From positions 1-64,000 of the forward strand of contig NZ_JAFBBE010000001.1 in assembly GCF_016907015.1 (NCBI RefSeq): a stretch of DNA of 64,000 bases. The letters are read 5' to 3'. Both the position numbers and the translations under genes were made by a program. This document shows, piece by piece, positions 54,631-63,866 of this stretch. The stretch is from Oceanisphaera litoralis. GTDB taxonomy: Bacteria > Pseudomonadota > Gammaproteobacteria > Enterobacterales > Aeromonadaceae. Below the pieces are notes generated by a model. That model made no database searches and was not told the origin of the DNA. It saw only the letters and a list, made by a program, of their open reading frames with translations. How positions within the stretch are numbered: the first letter of the stretch is position 1; every line of letters begins with the position of its first letter.

Positions 54631-55458
54631 CTAGGTGCGTCGGATCATCAGCAGGCCACAACCAAACGCCTTGGCCCGTCCAACCCCTTGATAAAGGCTG
54701 ACTAGTAGTCGCTCCGGCTCTTTAACGGTCAGGGTGCCACTCAGGTTAACCGAGCTGAACACAGCACCGGTATTTTTACCTTTAATGGCATGTTGCAGAT
54801 AGCCGTCGATTTGTACCCCGCCTTCCTGCTCCAGGCAACGAATCCCCATCTGAGGACTTCGCGTCTGCCACCAGTCGAGCAGTGCCTGCTCCGAAACGGT
54901 TTTCAATGCCAAATCTATCGTTGCTCCTCTGCCCAGCCGAGAAGCCAGCGCGTCACGGTACTGCCCACTGTCCACAACCGTTTTCCAGCGAGCGATGGCT
55001 TCATCGGACGCCAAATCCAGTAACTGGTGCTTCAGTTGCTTCTTGCTACCTGCGGCCGTCAAAGAACATTGTTTTGCTTCTTCCCGCAACCATTGTTGCT
55101 GAGCATCCATCAATACATCATGACGTTTACCCTGGCGGCATACGGTGGGGTTAACCCTGATCTGAAAAGCCAATTTATCACCGGCTTTGAGCTGAGGAGA
55201 AAAAGACCGGCTTTCCACATCAAACAGTTGAGATGAGTTATCCGGCTTTTCACGAGAAAGTACGTAAAACACCGGTTCCCCCGATGGTGCCAGCCGCCCG
55301 TCGCTCTGCTCATGGCGAAACAGAAAGCCACGTTGTTGCTCCTGGCTAAAAAGACGCCACAGCAACTGATGATGGCCGTAAACCCCCTTACTCATGGCGT
55401 TGACCAGCTCGCTCCTGGCAGCCTGGCTATCGCCCAGTCTTATTCGGGATAAATACAT
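54631..55458 (-). CDS. cas6e: Cas6e (CasE), pre-crRNA endoribonuclease
   Basis: A 275-residue RAMP protein. The N-terminal YLSRIRLGDSQAARSELVNAMSKGVYGHHQLLWRLF holds the catalytic-type His pair region of Cas6e, and a glycine-rich loop near the C terminus (GVGRAKAFGCGLLMIRR) completes the second RRM. It cuts each repeat, leaving the 8-nt handle. Its start lies one base after the cas5e stop, and cas1 begins 29 bp after it. Confidence 0.93.
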   Translation of the reverse strand: MYLSRIRLGDSQAARSELVNAMSKGVYGHHQLLWRLFSQEQQRGFLFRHEQSDGRLAPSGEPVFYVLSREKPDNSSQLFDVESRSFSPQLKAGDKLAFQIRVNPTVCRQGKRHDVLMDAQQQWLREEAKQCSLTAAGSKKQLKHQLLDLASDEAIARWKTVVDSGQYRDALASRLGRGATIDLALKTVSEQALLDWWQTRSPQMGIRCLEQEGGVQIDGYLQHAIKGKNTGAVFSSVNLSGTLTVKEPERLLVSLYQGVGRAKAFGCGLLMIRRT

Positions 55459-55459
55459 G

Positions 55460-56194
55460 TTATTCCTCCACCAAGGTCAGCTGGTGCTCCTGTCGGGAGC
55501 CGAATTGCCAGGGTATCCGGCTAATGGGCTCATCCCACACCTGACCACTCTGTACACCATCGAAGCTTCCCAAATCCTCGGCCTGCCCCTGCCACAGATA
55601 GGTGACCATGGAACCTAATCCCAACCAGCGCCGATCCTGGTCGTGACTGCCGAGTAGCGGCGGAAAGCGTTGATCGAGCGCCGATTTCAGATCTGTCTCC
55701 ACCACTAACGGCGCGGCGGGTGCAGCAAGCGGGCAGGCTTTTCTGCCCAGATACGGAATAAAAGCAGGTTTGGCCAATGCTCTGCTCAGATCATCCAATG
55801 TCAACTCACTCTCCTGCTGTTGCCATACCGCCACCACCCAGTAGCCATCGCTGCGATAATCCCGGCTGGACAATACCGTATTCAATTTGTCCTTTGCGAT
55901 GCTCAGCTCGTCTTTACGGGTATGGAAGCTTCGCTTTCTATCCTGCGAAGGCACCTGAGCGGTGTGATAATCCCGGGTCAGGCCGCCAGATGAATAGGCC
56001 TTGATGGCCACTCCCAGGCTGGTTCGCAACATCTCCAGCCGACTCGTCTCCTCACGCTTGATACCCAGGGCCGCACCAAGCAGCCCCAATACCGCCGAAC
56101 GGCCAGGAGTCAGTGCCGTCGGCCTGTCTCCGCCCACGGCCGCTTCGCCCCAGCTGGCCATGGGGCCATACAGACGAAAAACCAGATAGTGCAT
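55460..56194 (-). CDS. cas5e: Cas5e (CasD), Cascade subunit
   Basis: A 244-residue Cas5 protein: HYLVFRLYGPMASWGEAAVGGDRPTALTPGRSAVLGLLGAALGI is the conserved start, with later LNTVLSSRDYRSDGYWVVAVW. It binds the 5' handle of the crRNA in Cascade. It is separated from cas7e by 9 bp and from cas6e by one. Confidence 0.95.
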   Translation of the reverse strand: MHYLVFRLYGPMASWGEAAVGGDRPTALTPGRSAVLGLLGAALGIKREETSRLEMLRTSLGVAIKAYSSGGLTRDYHTAQVPSQDRKRSFHTRKDELSIAKDKLNTVLSSRDYRSDGYWVVAVWQQQESELTLDDLSRALAKPAFIPYLGRKACPLAAPAAPLVVETDLKSALDQRFPPLLGSHDQDRRWLGLGSMVTYLWQGQAEDLGSFDGVQSGQVWDEPISRIPWQFGSRQEHQLTLVEE

Positions 56195-56203
56195 AACGCC
56201 TCC

Positions 56204-57238
56204 TCAGTCGGCGACAAACGCCTTGAGCTGCTCAAAGTTCCCTTCGCCTTCCAGGGCATTCACCGTATAGCGGTCATCGGCACAGGCCCCATACACCTTG
56301 TCGAAGTTATCGACTTGCCGTTGCAGCGCCTGCACGGCATCTTCGGCCTGATTTTCGCCGACAATCGGCTTGAGGAAAGCCACCGACAGGGAACGAGGCT
56401 GCTGCTCACCCTTTTCTGCCAGCACATAAGACGCATATGCACGGGAAGCAAAGCTGTTTTGCTTGCCCTTGGGCGAGACTTTTACCGCCGCCTCCACCAG
56501 GGCGGCAATGGCGTTATCTGCCAGCTCGAGATCTCCGTCCAGATTGGCGACCAGCAGCTCCTTATCGATGCAGATGTAGCTGTAAAACAAGGCAGCCGCA
56601 AAAGCGGCTTCACCGATATGAGCCGCGCCCAGATCACTGTCGCCCCGGTTAAGATCATCTACCGCCGTAAAGTAGTCTTCTTCGACCGCAACCCCATGCA
56701 CACTGATGGCGTGCGCCACCTGGCAGGCTGCCTCGCAGTTGAACTCGGGAGAAGACGCCAGCATGCGGCCAAACATGGCGATATCCACGGCCTTGACGTT
56801 ATGGCGCAACAAAAGCAATTCTTCTTTTTCCGGTGCCCTGTTTTCCTCCGCCAAGGTGTTGACCAGCTTGTCGACCGCCTGCATTTCCTCCGGGCTGATA
56901 TGGGCAAGCTGCTCAATTTCCAGGCTGTCTTTCTTGTTCTTGCCGAATACGCCGGCTATTTCCGAGGCCCAGGCTTTCGCCTGTTTTTCCGCCACGCCCT
57001 GCTCACTGAGCTTGTTGAATACTTCGGTGCCCAGCCGCTTGGTGCGGGTGCCGATATGAGCGCCCAACATCTGTTCAAACACATCGGAAATACGCCAATT
57101 CCGTTTGAGGCTTTGCGAGCTGACCCTTAAACGTTCGGTGCCGCCCATGCGGGCGGTTTTGGGGCGACCCAGGTCATCCCGGTTAAGATTGGACGGGGCA
57201 TAAGACGTCAGCAGGTGCAGTTGAATAAATTTACTCAT
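56204..57238 (-). CDS. cas7e: Cas7e (CasC), Cascade backbone subunit
   Basis: A 344-residue protein, six copies of which form the Cascade backbone. The beginning FIQLHLLTSYAPSNLNRDDLGRPKTARMGGTERLRVSSQSLKRNWR is highly characteristic of the Cas7e (Cse4) family. It starts 15 bp after the cse2 stop with GGAGAATC upstream. Confidence 0.95.
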   Translation of the reverse strand: MSKFIQLHLLTSYAPSNLNRDDLGRPKTARMGGTERLRVSSQSLKRNWRISDVFEQMLGAHIGTRTKRLGTEVFNKLSEQGVAEKQAKAWASEIAGVFGKNKKDSLEIEQLAHISPEEMQAVDKLVNTLAEENRAPEKEELLLLRHNVKAVDIAMFGRMLASSPEFNCEAACQVAHAISVHGVAVEEDYFTAVDDLNRGDSDLGAAHIGEAAFAAALFYSYICIDKELLVANLDGDLELADNAIAALVEAAVKVSPKGKQNSFASRAYASYVLAEKGEQQPRSLSVAFLKPIVGENQAEDAVQALQRQVDNFDKVYGACADDRYTVNALEGEGNFEQLKAFVAD

Positions 57239-57253
57239 GGTGATTCTCCTTGA

Positions 57254-57865
57254 TTAGTCTTTGTTTTTTGTCAGGCCCTTCTCGGCAGCCTGGTAATAAT
57301 CCATCGCCCAGCGCACGGCAATTTTCTTGTCGGCGCGTAATGGCGCATGAGCATGATGTTCATCAAACCAGTCCAGGATCCCCTTGGCCAAGGACACCAC
57401 CCGGGTCTGCCCCTTGACCTGCTTGAGCAGCCGATGCAATCGCCGATAGAACTCCTCCGGCGTTCTCGCCCCCTGCAACTGCTGAAAGCGCAGCTCACTG
57501 ACTCTGGGCTTGTCGGTATTGGCGTCTATTTTTCCCAGTGAGGCCGCAAAACTGCGGCTGTCATCCTGTACTCGTATATGACTCAACACCCCGGCCAAGG
57601 TAGCCCAGGCAAGCATCGACCAGGCTCTGCGTTGCCGGGCTGGTTCCGGTAAAGCCAACCACAAGGCCCTGAAGCCCTGGGTCATCAGTACCGCTTCGGG
57701 GGTTTCTGCCCGCTTCAGTTCGGCCCGGAATACGGTGGGTGCCGGTCTTATCTTCAAGGCGGCCAATTCCTGCTCGGACAACACCATGGCCTGCCACCAG
57801 CGCATCACTGTCGCTTCTCCGGCAAACGCTGACGTAGCCGGTGCGCCTTGTTCAATGTCTGTCAT
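57254..57865 (-). CDS. cse2: Cse2 (CasB), Cascade small subunit
   Basis: A 203-residue helical protein. VMRWWQAMVLSEQELAALKIRPAPTVFRAELKRAETPEAVLMTQGFRALWLAL and a later QLQGARTPEEFYRRLHRLLKQVKG match Cse2. Two copies stabilise the R-loop. The ATG at 57865 shares one base with the cas8e stop (TGATG); a GTG three bases upstream is the alternative. Confidence 0.92.
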   Translation of the reverse strand: MTDIEQGAPATSAFAGEATVMRWWQAMVLSEQELAALKIRPAPTVFRAELKRAETPEAVLMTQGFRALWLALPEPARQRRAWSMLAWATLAGVLSHIRVQDDSRSFAASLGKIDANTDKPRVSELRFQQLQGARTPEEFYRRLHRLLKQVKGQTRVVSLAKGILDWFDEHHAHAPLRADKKIAVRWAMDYYQAAEKGLTKNKD

Positions 57866-59457
57866 CACGCCTGCTCCTTGCTTAAGGTCTCAATTCGATA
57901 ATCATTTCTGAACTGCCTGGTACGTTTGCTGCCCGCCAGCCAACCACTAAGCCGGCGCCGCGCCTGGATCTTTTTCACCATGTCCCTGTCGGGATAGAGG
58001 TTGGACAGAACATGCTCGTCGAACAGTTCCTGTCCCTGGAATGACAAAGCACGGAGCCAGCGCTGGGCAATGTCTGGGGTCAATCTGCCATCGCCCGTAT
58101 TCAGCAACGATTGCACGGCAATAAAAAACTCGCTCTGGGTGCGCTGCCAGAACTGCAAGTCGATATGGCTGGTGTCGCCCTTGGCATCTGCCGGCTTGTC
58201 AAACCAGGCGGCCTTGATCTGGGTTCGGCAATGCCACACCACTTCCTGTGCCAGACTCTGCAGGGCCTTGATTTCACTGAGCAGGGTATCTCTCAAATCG
58301 GCATCAAGACGGATCAACGGGAATTCGCTGTTGTACCAGCCTCTGGCTTTCATATTGTCCATATCAAAACCAAAGGCCCACAGCCTGGGGGCTTCTCCCC
58401 ACTCAAAATCGAAGAAGGCCGCTTTCTCCCGAACAAAGTCCTGTACCACTCGGGCCGGAAGGTTGCCTTCGCTCTGATCGACAAAATTCAGGCTGTGCCA
58501 TTGCCGGTATTGAATGCCACCGGGCTGTCCCTTGGTGGACAGATAGTCTTCTTCCGGCTTTTTGGGGTTAAAACGGTAATGGGTCAGCGGATGCTCCCAA
58601 CTGCCGGCATAATTATTGCCGTAATTGCTGGTACGGTACTGCCGACAACGCCGTGAACAGGGTTGCCGACTGAGCTGACAGACCCCCTCTTGCTCTTCAA
58701 ACAACAGTTTGATCCGCCGGGGCATGGCCCAGAACATGGCCAGCGGATGCACATCATGGGCATAGATTTCACTGCCTTTGGCCTTGCTGATACGAGTGGG
58801 GCCCAGCCAGGGAAACAGCTGCTCACTGTGATAATCGGGATCTGGATATTCCCAGGACTCCCGGCTCTGAACATTCAGCCACAGTTTTTGCCACAGGCTG
58901 GCATCCGCGTCATGGGGCAGCACCAGGGTCGTCAGGGGGCCGCCGCCTCTTAACCCGGTTCTGTGCCCCTGGCCACCGGATGGCGCATTGATTTGCAGGG
59001 TAAACAGGGCCAGGGCGGCCATTTGCGGCGACAGCACTTCGGCAATGCCGCGCTTGATAAAATGATCCGTGTTCAGCTTGAGACCATTGGCTCCAGGTGC
59101 CTCGATCAGCAGGCCGGACACGGGGCCGGGGCTGACGCCATCCAGTGGATCCCGGTCCTGCATAAAACGCGGGCCGTCACCCTCCAGCTCAAAGGCATGT
59201 TCAGCCAGCGCCAGGCTGGCCGCCAGTGTCTCTTGCTCGGGAGCGTTCCGATAACGTTCATGCCACTGATATTTATCATCAGGCGCCATCATCGTTTGCA
59301 GCAGGCCAATGGCAAACTGGTAGGCGGCGCCATAAAAATCGGCCCGGGGCAAGGCAAAGTCCACCACATCCGGGTCGGCAATGGCGCTGATCGGCAACTG
59401 CCGCTCGCTGCCATCCCTGAAGCGGTAGCCAAGCCAGGGATCGGTTATCAAATTCAT
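57865..59457 (-). CDS. cas8e: Cas8e (Cse1/CasA), Cascade large subunit
   Basis: A 530-residue Cse1. MNLITDPWLGYRFRDGSERQLPISAI at the start, INAPSGGQGHRTGLRGGGPLTTLVLP in the middle and the C-terminal four-helix bundle match the family. It recognises the PAM and recruits Cas3. Its start overlaps the cas3 stop by four bases (ATGA). Confidence 0.94.
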   Translation of the reverse strand: MNLITDPWLGYRFRDGSERQLPISAIADPDVVDFALPRADFYGAAYQFAIGLLQTMMAPDDKYQWHERYRNAPEQETLAASLALAEHAFELEGDGPRFMQDRDPLDGVSPGPVSGLLIEAPGANGLKLNTDHFIKRGIAEVLSPQMAALALFTLQINAPSGGQGHRTGLRGGGPLTTLVLPHDADASLWQKLWLNVQSRESWEYPDPDYHSEQLFPWLGPTRISKAKGSEIYAHDVHPLAMFWAMPRRIKLLFEEQEGVCQLSRQPCSRRCRQYRTSNYGNNYAGSWEHPLTHYRFNPKKPEEDYLSTKGQPGGIQYRQWHSLNFVDQSEGNLPARVVQDFVREKAAFFDFEWGEAPRLWAFGFDMDNMKARGWYNSEFPLIRLDADLRDTLLSEIKALQSLAQEVVWHCRTQIKAAWFDKPADAKGDTSHIDLQFWQRTQSEFFIAVQSLLNTGDGRLTPDIAQRWLRALSFQGQELFDEHVLSNLYPDRDMVKKIQARRRLSGWLAGSKRTRQFRNDYRIETLSKEQA

Positions 59458-62186
59458 TCAACCTCCTTATTGCTGTCAAACACGCCTAATTCGGTTGAAT
59501 AACCAAACAAGGGGTCATGGTCGGGTAACCAGGGCTGGAGAAATTTTGCCTGTGGATAGCGCTGCACTATGCGCTCAAAGGCCGCCGTCAGGTTGTCGGG
59601 CAAGGACGCCAGCCGATCGGCAAAACGCCCCTTGGCGAGCTTCACTATGCTGTTCTGCAGCGCATGGGATTCGCCTTCGGCCCATAGCTGTAGCCGCCCT
59701 TGCGGGTCAAGTTTCAGTACCAGTACCTGGACGGTTTCCCTGTCTGCAAAACGGGTACTGATCTCGATGTTGTCATCGTGCCAGGCTCGGGCACTGGTCT
59801 GGTTATAGCCTTTGTGCCAGTCTATCCGCTGACTCTGCGCCTGAGCAGACCTGCCGCGTAACTCACCGAAATAGCTATCTTCTTTCTTTTTGAATTCATC
59901 CGGCATCCGTTCATAAGCACGGTCACCGTAAACCGCTTCGATCAGCAACCTCGCCTCGACCGGCATGCGAATGGCGCCCAATTGCCGCAAAATTTCCATT
60001 CCCAGCCATAGCCGGCCGGGGGAGCGATACACGTGCTCGGTGTTGGGCAAATGACTGAGCAGCCAGTCCGCATCGGGCTGTTCCTGCCACTCGGGGGTAT
60101 GAACAAGTAGCGTGGGCGCCGGCCGTTCATTTTTTTCATTATCGATGCGATTACCGAACTGATCCCTGATATGTCGGTGTTGGCGGCCTGCTCGCTGAAT
60201 GAGGTCATCGATAGGGCAAAGATCGGAAATCATCAAATCGGCGTCCGCATCCAGGCTTTCCTGAAACACCTGGGTGGCAATCAGAATCTGACCTCGCCGC
60301 TCTTCCTGACCGCTTTTTTTGCCAAACGTGGCCAACACCCTGTTTTCTATGACCTTTCGATCCTTGAGGGTAAAACGACTGTGAAACAGGGTCAGGTGGT
60401 CGCTAGACTGCAGTTGCTCTGCCAGTACCCAGTAGGCGCGGATGGCGTCATCCACCGAATTGCGGATCCACACCACGCACTCGCCCCGCTGACTGGCGGC
60501 CAGTATCTGGCTGACACATGCCTGCTCGCTATGAACAAAACTCACCGCCAGCTCACGACTCACGGCCGCCCGGCTATCAACAGGAGCTTCATTCAGTCGC
60601 TGCCCAGGAATAACCTGCGTTGCCAGCGGGAAATCATTTTTTTCAGGCAGCGATATTGCTTGCACACCGGCAGCCTCCTGCCAGATGCGACATAACCGCT
60701 CCCGCTGTCGCTGTGCCAGCGTAGCGGTCAGCAGAATGGCACTGCCCCCCTGACGAAGATGCACCCGCAGCAAGTCATCCAGCAGCTCAAACATGAAACT
60801 GTCCGCCGCATGCACCTCATCAAAAATCAGGATCTTGCGGTGCAGCCCAAGCAGCCGCAGGGGCTGATGTTTGCGCGGCAAGACGGCCATCAGCGCCTGA
60901 TCAATGGTGCCGACCCCCACCGCCGCCAACAGTGCCTTCTTGCGAGAGTCGGCCAGCCACTGGTTGCAATACAGACTGGCCGTTTCATCACCGTTTGCAT
61001 ACGCGGTATCGGCGTGTGTGTTCGCCGTCAGTGCGTCACGAAAATGATCGTTCATTTCCCTAGCGCCATGTGCCAGTACTATGCTGGGTCGGCTACCATC
61101 AACGGACAGCATCTGCTGATAATGATCCGCCACCCGGGAAAACATGGCATTGGATGTTGCCATGGTCGGCAGACCGAAATAAAAACCGTCGGCTTCGCCC
61201 TGCTGCAACAGACGGTGAGTCAACGCCAGAGCAGCTTCTGTTTTTCCTGCTCCGGTCACATCTTCAAGAATGAACAACTGTGGCCCCGATGCCAGAGGCA
61301 CCGTCTCCGCCCAGGTCTGCAACGGGGTGGGCTCAAAACCAAAATGCTTCTGTACCGATAAAAAGGGTTGCACCTTAACCGGTTTGATCAGCTCGGTTGC
61401 CGCAAGCGCACGTAATGCTTTTTCTTTGGCCTGTGGCCAATACTCGGCCAACGTCAGGCCACCGATGTGATATTCAAAAAATGTCGTATCTGAGCCTATC
61501 CAGTCGCTTAAAATGGCGATGCCGGACAAATGCCAGCTGATCTGCCGCAAGCGAGCCAGCCACTCCTTATCGGCTAGCTGCTGCTCTGGCCATGTCACCT
61601 TGAGTAACTGGGCGCAGACCCGGATAAATTCACAGGCCGCATCCACATCAGATTCATGACAATAATCCTTCATCATTTTCGGCTGGCTGCCCCAGTCGAT
61701 GGGATAGCCATGGTGGCCAAATACCACATCCAGCAAGGCATTCAGGCTATCGAGAGCCGGGGTGACCTGGCTGATATCGACTTGGCTCAATCCGATATCT
61801 GCTCCCTTGAGCCGTCGCCCCCGGCTGGCCATTAACCAGAAAAAATAGCCCAGTCGGTCATGACGGGCCTGGCGGCTGTCGTAGCCCGATTTGGGTTGAT
61901 TGCGAACTAATGGGCTATCTGCAAACTCCGCCAGATTCTGGAACGCCGAGGCGAATTTACCCAGATCATGCAGCATCAGCGAAAAGGTAAAGATTTGCCG
62001 CAACTGGCCGGGAGCAATACCCAGAAACTCGGCCAGGTTACGGGTCAAGGGTTTGTCTTCATCCAGTAGGAGCCAGCCAACCGCCGCCACATCCAGACAG
62101 TGATAGGGCAACAAATGGTAGTCTGCTCCTTCCTGGCCATCAGCCTTGCGCGCCTTGCCCCAGTAACGGAAATAGCTGGCACTCAT
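59454..62186 (-). CDS. cas3: Cas3, CRISPR helicase-nuclease
   Basis: A 910-residue HD nuclease-helicase. HD nuclease: His29 in LPYHCLDVAAVGW, His73-Asp74 in LMLHDLGKFASAF. Helicase: P-loop DVTGAGKTEAALAL, DEVH in ILIFDEVHAADSF, motif III SAILLTATLAQRQ, motif VI LIQRAGRQHRH. All motifs look intact. ATG 62186 follows AAGGAG eight bases upstream and gives the usual start (MSASYFRYWGKA); longer in-frame starts to 62240 lie within the upstream gene. It overlaps that gene by four bases (ATGA). Confidence 0.95.
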   Translation of the reverse strand: MSASYFRYWGKARKADGQEGADYHLLPYHCLDVAAVGWLLLDEDKPLTRNLAEFLGIAPGQLRQIFTFSLMLHDLGKFASAFQNLAEFADSPLVRNQPKSGYDSRQARHDRLGYFFWLMASRGRRLKGADIGLSQVDISQVTPALDSLNALLDVVFGHHGYPIDWGSQPKMMKDYCHESDVDAACEFIRVCAQLLKVTWPEQQLADKEWLARLRQISWHLSGIAILSDWIGSDTTFFEYHIGGLTLAEYWPQAKEKALRALAATELIKPVKVQPFLSVQKHFGFEPTPLQTWAETVPLASGPQLFILEDVTGAGKTEAALALTHRLLQQGEADGFYFGLPTMATSNAMFSRVADHYQQMLSVDGSRPSIVLAHGAREMNDHFRDALTANTHADTAYANGDETASLYCNQWLADSRKKALLAAVGVGTIDQALMAVLPRKHQPLRLLGLHRKILIFDEVHAADSFMFELLDDLLRVHLRQGGSAILLTATLAQRQRERLCRIWQEAAGVQAISLPEKNDFPLATQVIPGQRLNEAPVDSRAAVSRELAVSFVHSEQACVSQILAASQRGECVVWIRNSVDDAIRAYWVLAEQLQSSDHLTLFHSRFTLKDRKVIENRVLATFGKKSGQEERRGQILIATQVFQESLDADADLMISDLCPIDDLIQRAGRQHRHIRDQFGNRIDNEKNERPAPTLLVHTPEWQEQPDADWLLSHLPNTEHVYRSPGRLWLGMEILRQLGAIRMPVEARLLIEAVYGDRAYERMPDEFKKKEDSYFGELRGRSAQAQSQRIDWHKGYNQTSARAWHDDNIEISTRFADRETVQVLVLKLDPQGRLQLWAEGESHALQNSIVKLAKGRFADRLASLPDNLTAAFERIVQRYPQAKFLQPWLPDHDPLFGYSTELGVFDSNKEVE

Positions 62187-62638
62187 GCGACTTGCTCCTT
62201 TTTCCGGTTCTTCATCCATTCTCCCCTCTCCCACCAGCACTGTGCATATGAACCCGTCGCCTCACGCGACAGGGTTGTTGGAGCCAAGCAAAACAGCCAG
62301 GGGTTGATGTCATCGCTCTTGTCCAGGGTGGTGGGCACGATAATGCGCCGCGGCGATCGGGCCGGGACATGGCCATATCGCCGGAAATAAATAGATTCGG
62401 AGGGGTATTGCGCGGTCGGTAAATAGCCCTTGGCGGAGGCGAAATAAGGCAGCTTATCTGGATACAGCCGCAGATATTGATTGATATCCTTGCTGGCCTG
62501 CTGATGCCCGAGCTGAAAAAACGATGGCAGGTTGAGGCTGGTGATCCGCCCTTCCCAATAGCCAAGCAGCTCAATCAGCCAGAAACGGCGATGGAGTTCG
62601 GTTTTTATCATGGCGTCCGTGCTTTTGTTTTTAGTCAT
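62183..62638 (-). CDS. small winged-helix protein coupled to cas3, probable cas regulator
   Basis: A 151-residue protein, first gene of the cas operon. The stretch LHRRFWLIELLGYWEGRITSLNLPSFFQLGHQQASKDINQYLRLYPDKLPYFASAKGYLPT resembles the N-terminal winged helix of CapW/BrxR-type WYL regulators (ligand-responsive repressors of defence operons). The WYL domain normally following is absent; the C-terminal part ends ...WMKNRKKEQVA and is unrecognised. Its TGA overlaps the cas3 ATG. ATG 62638 is used; 62647 or 62665 (TTG) are possible. A repressor of the cas operon is the likeliest role, inferred only. Confidence 0.6.
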   Translation of the reverse strand: MTKNKSTDAMIKTELHRRFWLIELLGYWEGRITSLNLPSFFQLGHQQASKDINQYLRLYPDKLPYFASAKGYLPTAQYPSESIYFRRYGHVPARSPRRIIVPTTLDKSDDINPWLFCLAPTTLSREATGSYAQCWWERGEWMKNRKKEQVA

Positions 62639-62917
62639 TAAAGGCATTAAGCCGGGGAATAACAAGGGGGATTGTTCACGAATGGAGCCGACGCCATAAA
62701 AACTGCCGTCTGTGACTGCTTACCTCGTTGCAATATGGCAGGCAACACCGGTATTCAAGGCCAGCTAAAGCGGCAGCCTGATCTGCTAAAAAGTGCCTTG
62801 CTGCAACAAAATCCTGACGTTCGTCAGGATGACGAGCTGAAGAAAAATGTTAACTTATCGATAAAAAAACCCCGGCAAGCCGGGGTTAAAAACCAAACTA
62901 CGGGTTATTGCAATCGG
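62639..62917. other. intergenic between the cas operon and htpX; cas promoter region
   Basis: About 280 bp separating two minus-strand genes. It holds the htpX terminator (62869-62888) and should contain the cas operon promoter upstream of 62638. No palindromic operator for the wHTH protein could be recognised with confidence. Confidence 0.4.
62865..62890 (-). terminator. rho-independent terminator after htpX
   Basis: Stem AACCCCGG (62869-62876) with CCGGGGTT (62881-62888) and loop CAAG. On the minus strand it is followed by seven T residues. It lies about 30 bp after the htpX stop. Confidence 0.85.
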
Positions 62918-63793
62918 TTAACGCTGTTCGCGCAGGCTCTGGATGCGTTTTTCCAGCGGCGGGTGGCTCATAAACAGCTCGCTGTGACGCTTGCCGTTGA
63001 TGCCGAAGGCGGCCAGCGAGCCTTCCAGCTCTACTTCGGGGCCACGGCGCAGGCGTTCCAGGGCGGCAATCATCTTCTCTTTGCCGGCCAGGCGGGCACC
63101 GCCTTCGTCGGCGCGGTATTCACGCTGGCGACTGAACCACATCACTATGATGGAGGCCAGAACACCGAACGCCAGCTCCAGCACCATCACGATGGCAAAG
63201 TAGGCCAGACCGCCCATGCCGCCGCCTTCTTCCTCTTCATTGTTGCTGAAGAAGCCGCTGATGATGTTGGCCACGATGCGGGCGAAGAACATCACGAAGG
63301 TGTTCACCACCCCCTGGATCAGGGTCAGGGTCACCATGTCGCCGTTGGCCACGTGGCTCACTTCGTGGGCCAGCACCGCTTCGGCTTCGTCCCGGCTCAT
63401 GCTGTACATCAGGCCGGTGCTCACCGCCACCAGGGCATTGTTACGGCTGGGGCCGGTGGCAAAGGCGTTCATGTCCGGCGAGTCGTATACACCCACTTCC
63501 GGCATGCCGATGCCGGCCTGCTGGGCCTGGCGGGCAACTGTGGTCATCAGCCAGTGTTCCATTTCGTTGCGGGGCTGCTCAATCACCTGCACGCTATAGG
63601 CGCGCTTGGCCATCCATTTGGAGATAAGCAGCGAAATGGTCGAACCACCAAAACCGAATACGGCACAGAACACCAAGAGGCCACCGACGCTGCTGCGATC
63701 GATGCCCAGCATAGAAAATACGATGTTCAACACCACGCCCAGCACCAGCACCACGGCCAGGTTGGTGGCAATAAACAACAGAATGCGCTTCAT
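62918..63793 (-). CDS. htpX: membrane zinc metalloprotease HtpX
   Basis: A 291-residue M48 protease of inner-membrane quality control. Two N-terminal membrane helices (about 4-25 and 35-56) precede the zinc motif HEVSH (residues 143-147). Two further hydrophobic helices follow ([22 protein letters not shown] and [23 protein letters not shown]), and the third ligand Glu is in [15 protein letters not shown] 63793 begins [11 protein letters not shown] as in the family; 63844 is an unlikely longer start. Confidence 0.95.
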   Translation of the reverse strand: MKRILLFIATNLAVVLVLGVVLNIVFSMLGIDRSSVGGLLVFCAVFGFGGSTISLLISKWMAKRAYSVQVIEQPRNEMEHWLMTTVARQAQQAGIGMPEVGVYDSPDMNAFATGPSRNNALVAVSTGLMYSMSRDEAEAVLAHEVSHVANGDMVTLTLIQGVVNTFVMFFARIVANIISGFFSNNEEEEGGGMGGLAYFAIVMVLELAFGVLASIIVMWFSRQREYRADEGGARLAGKEKMIAALERLRRGPEVELEGSLAAFGINGKRHSELFMSHPPLEKRIQSLREQR

Positions 63794-63866
63794 ATCTTTC
63801 CTTACTTCAACGAGTCTGCAGTCATAATATGTCCGAATGGGCAAAATTCAAGATGGCCATGATGAA

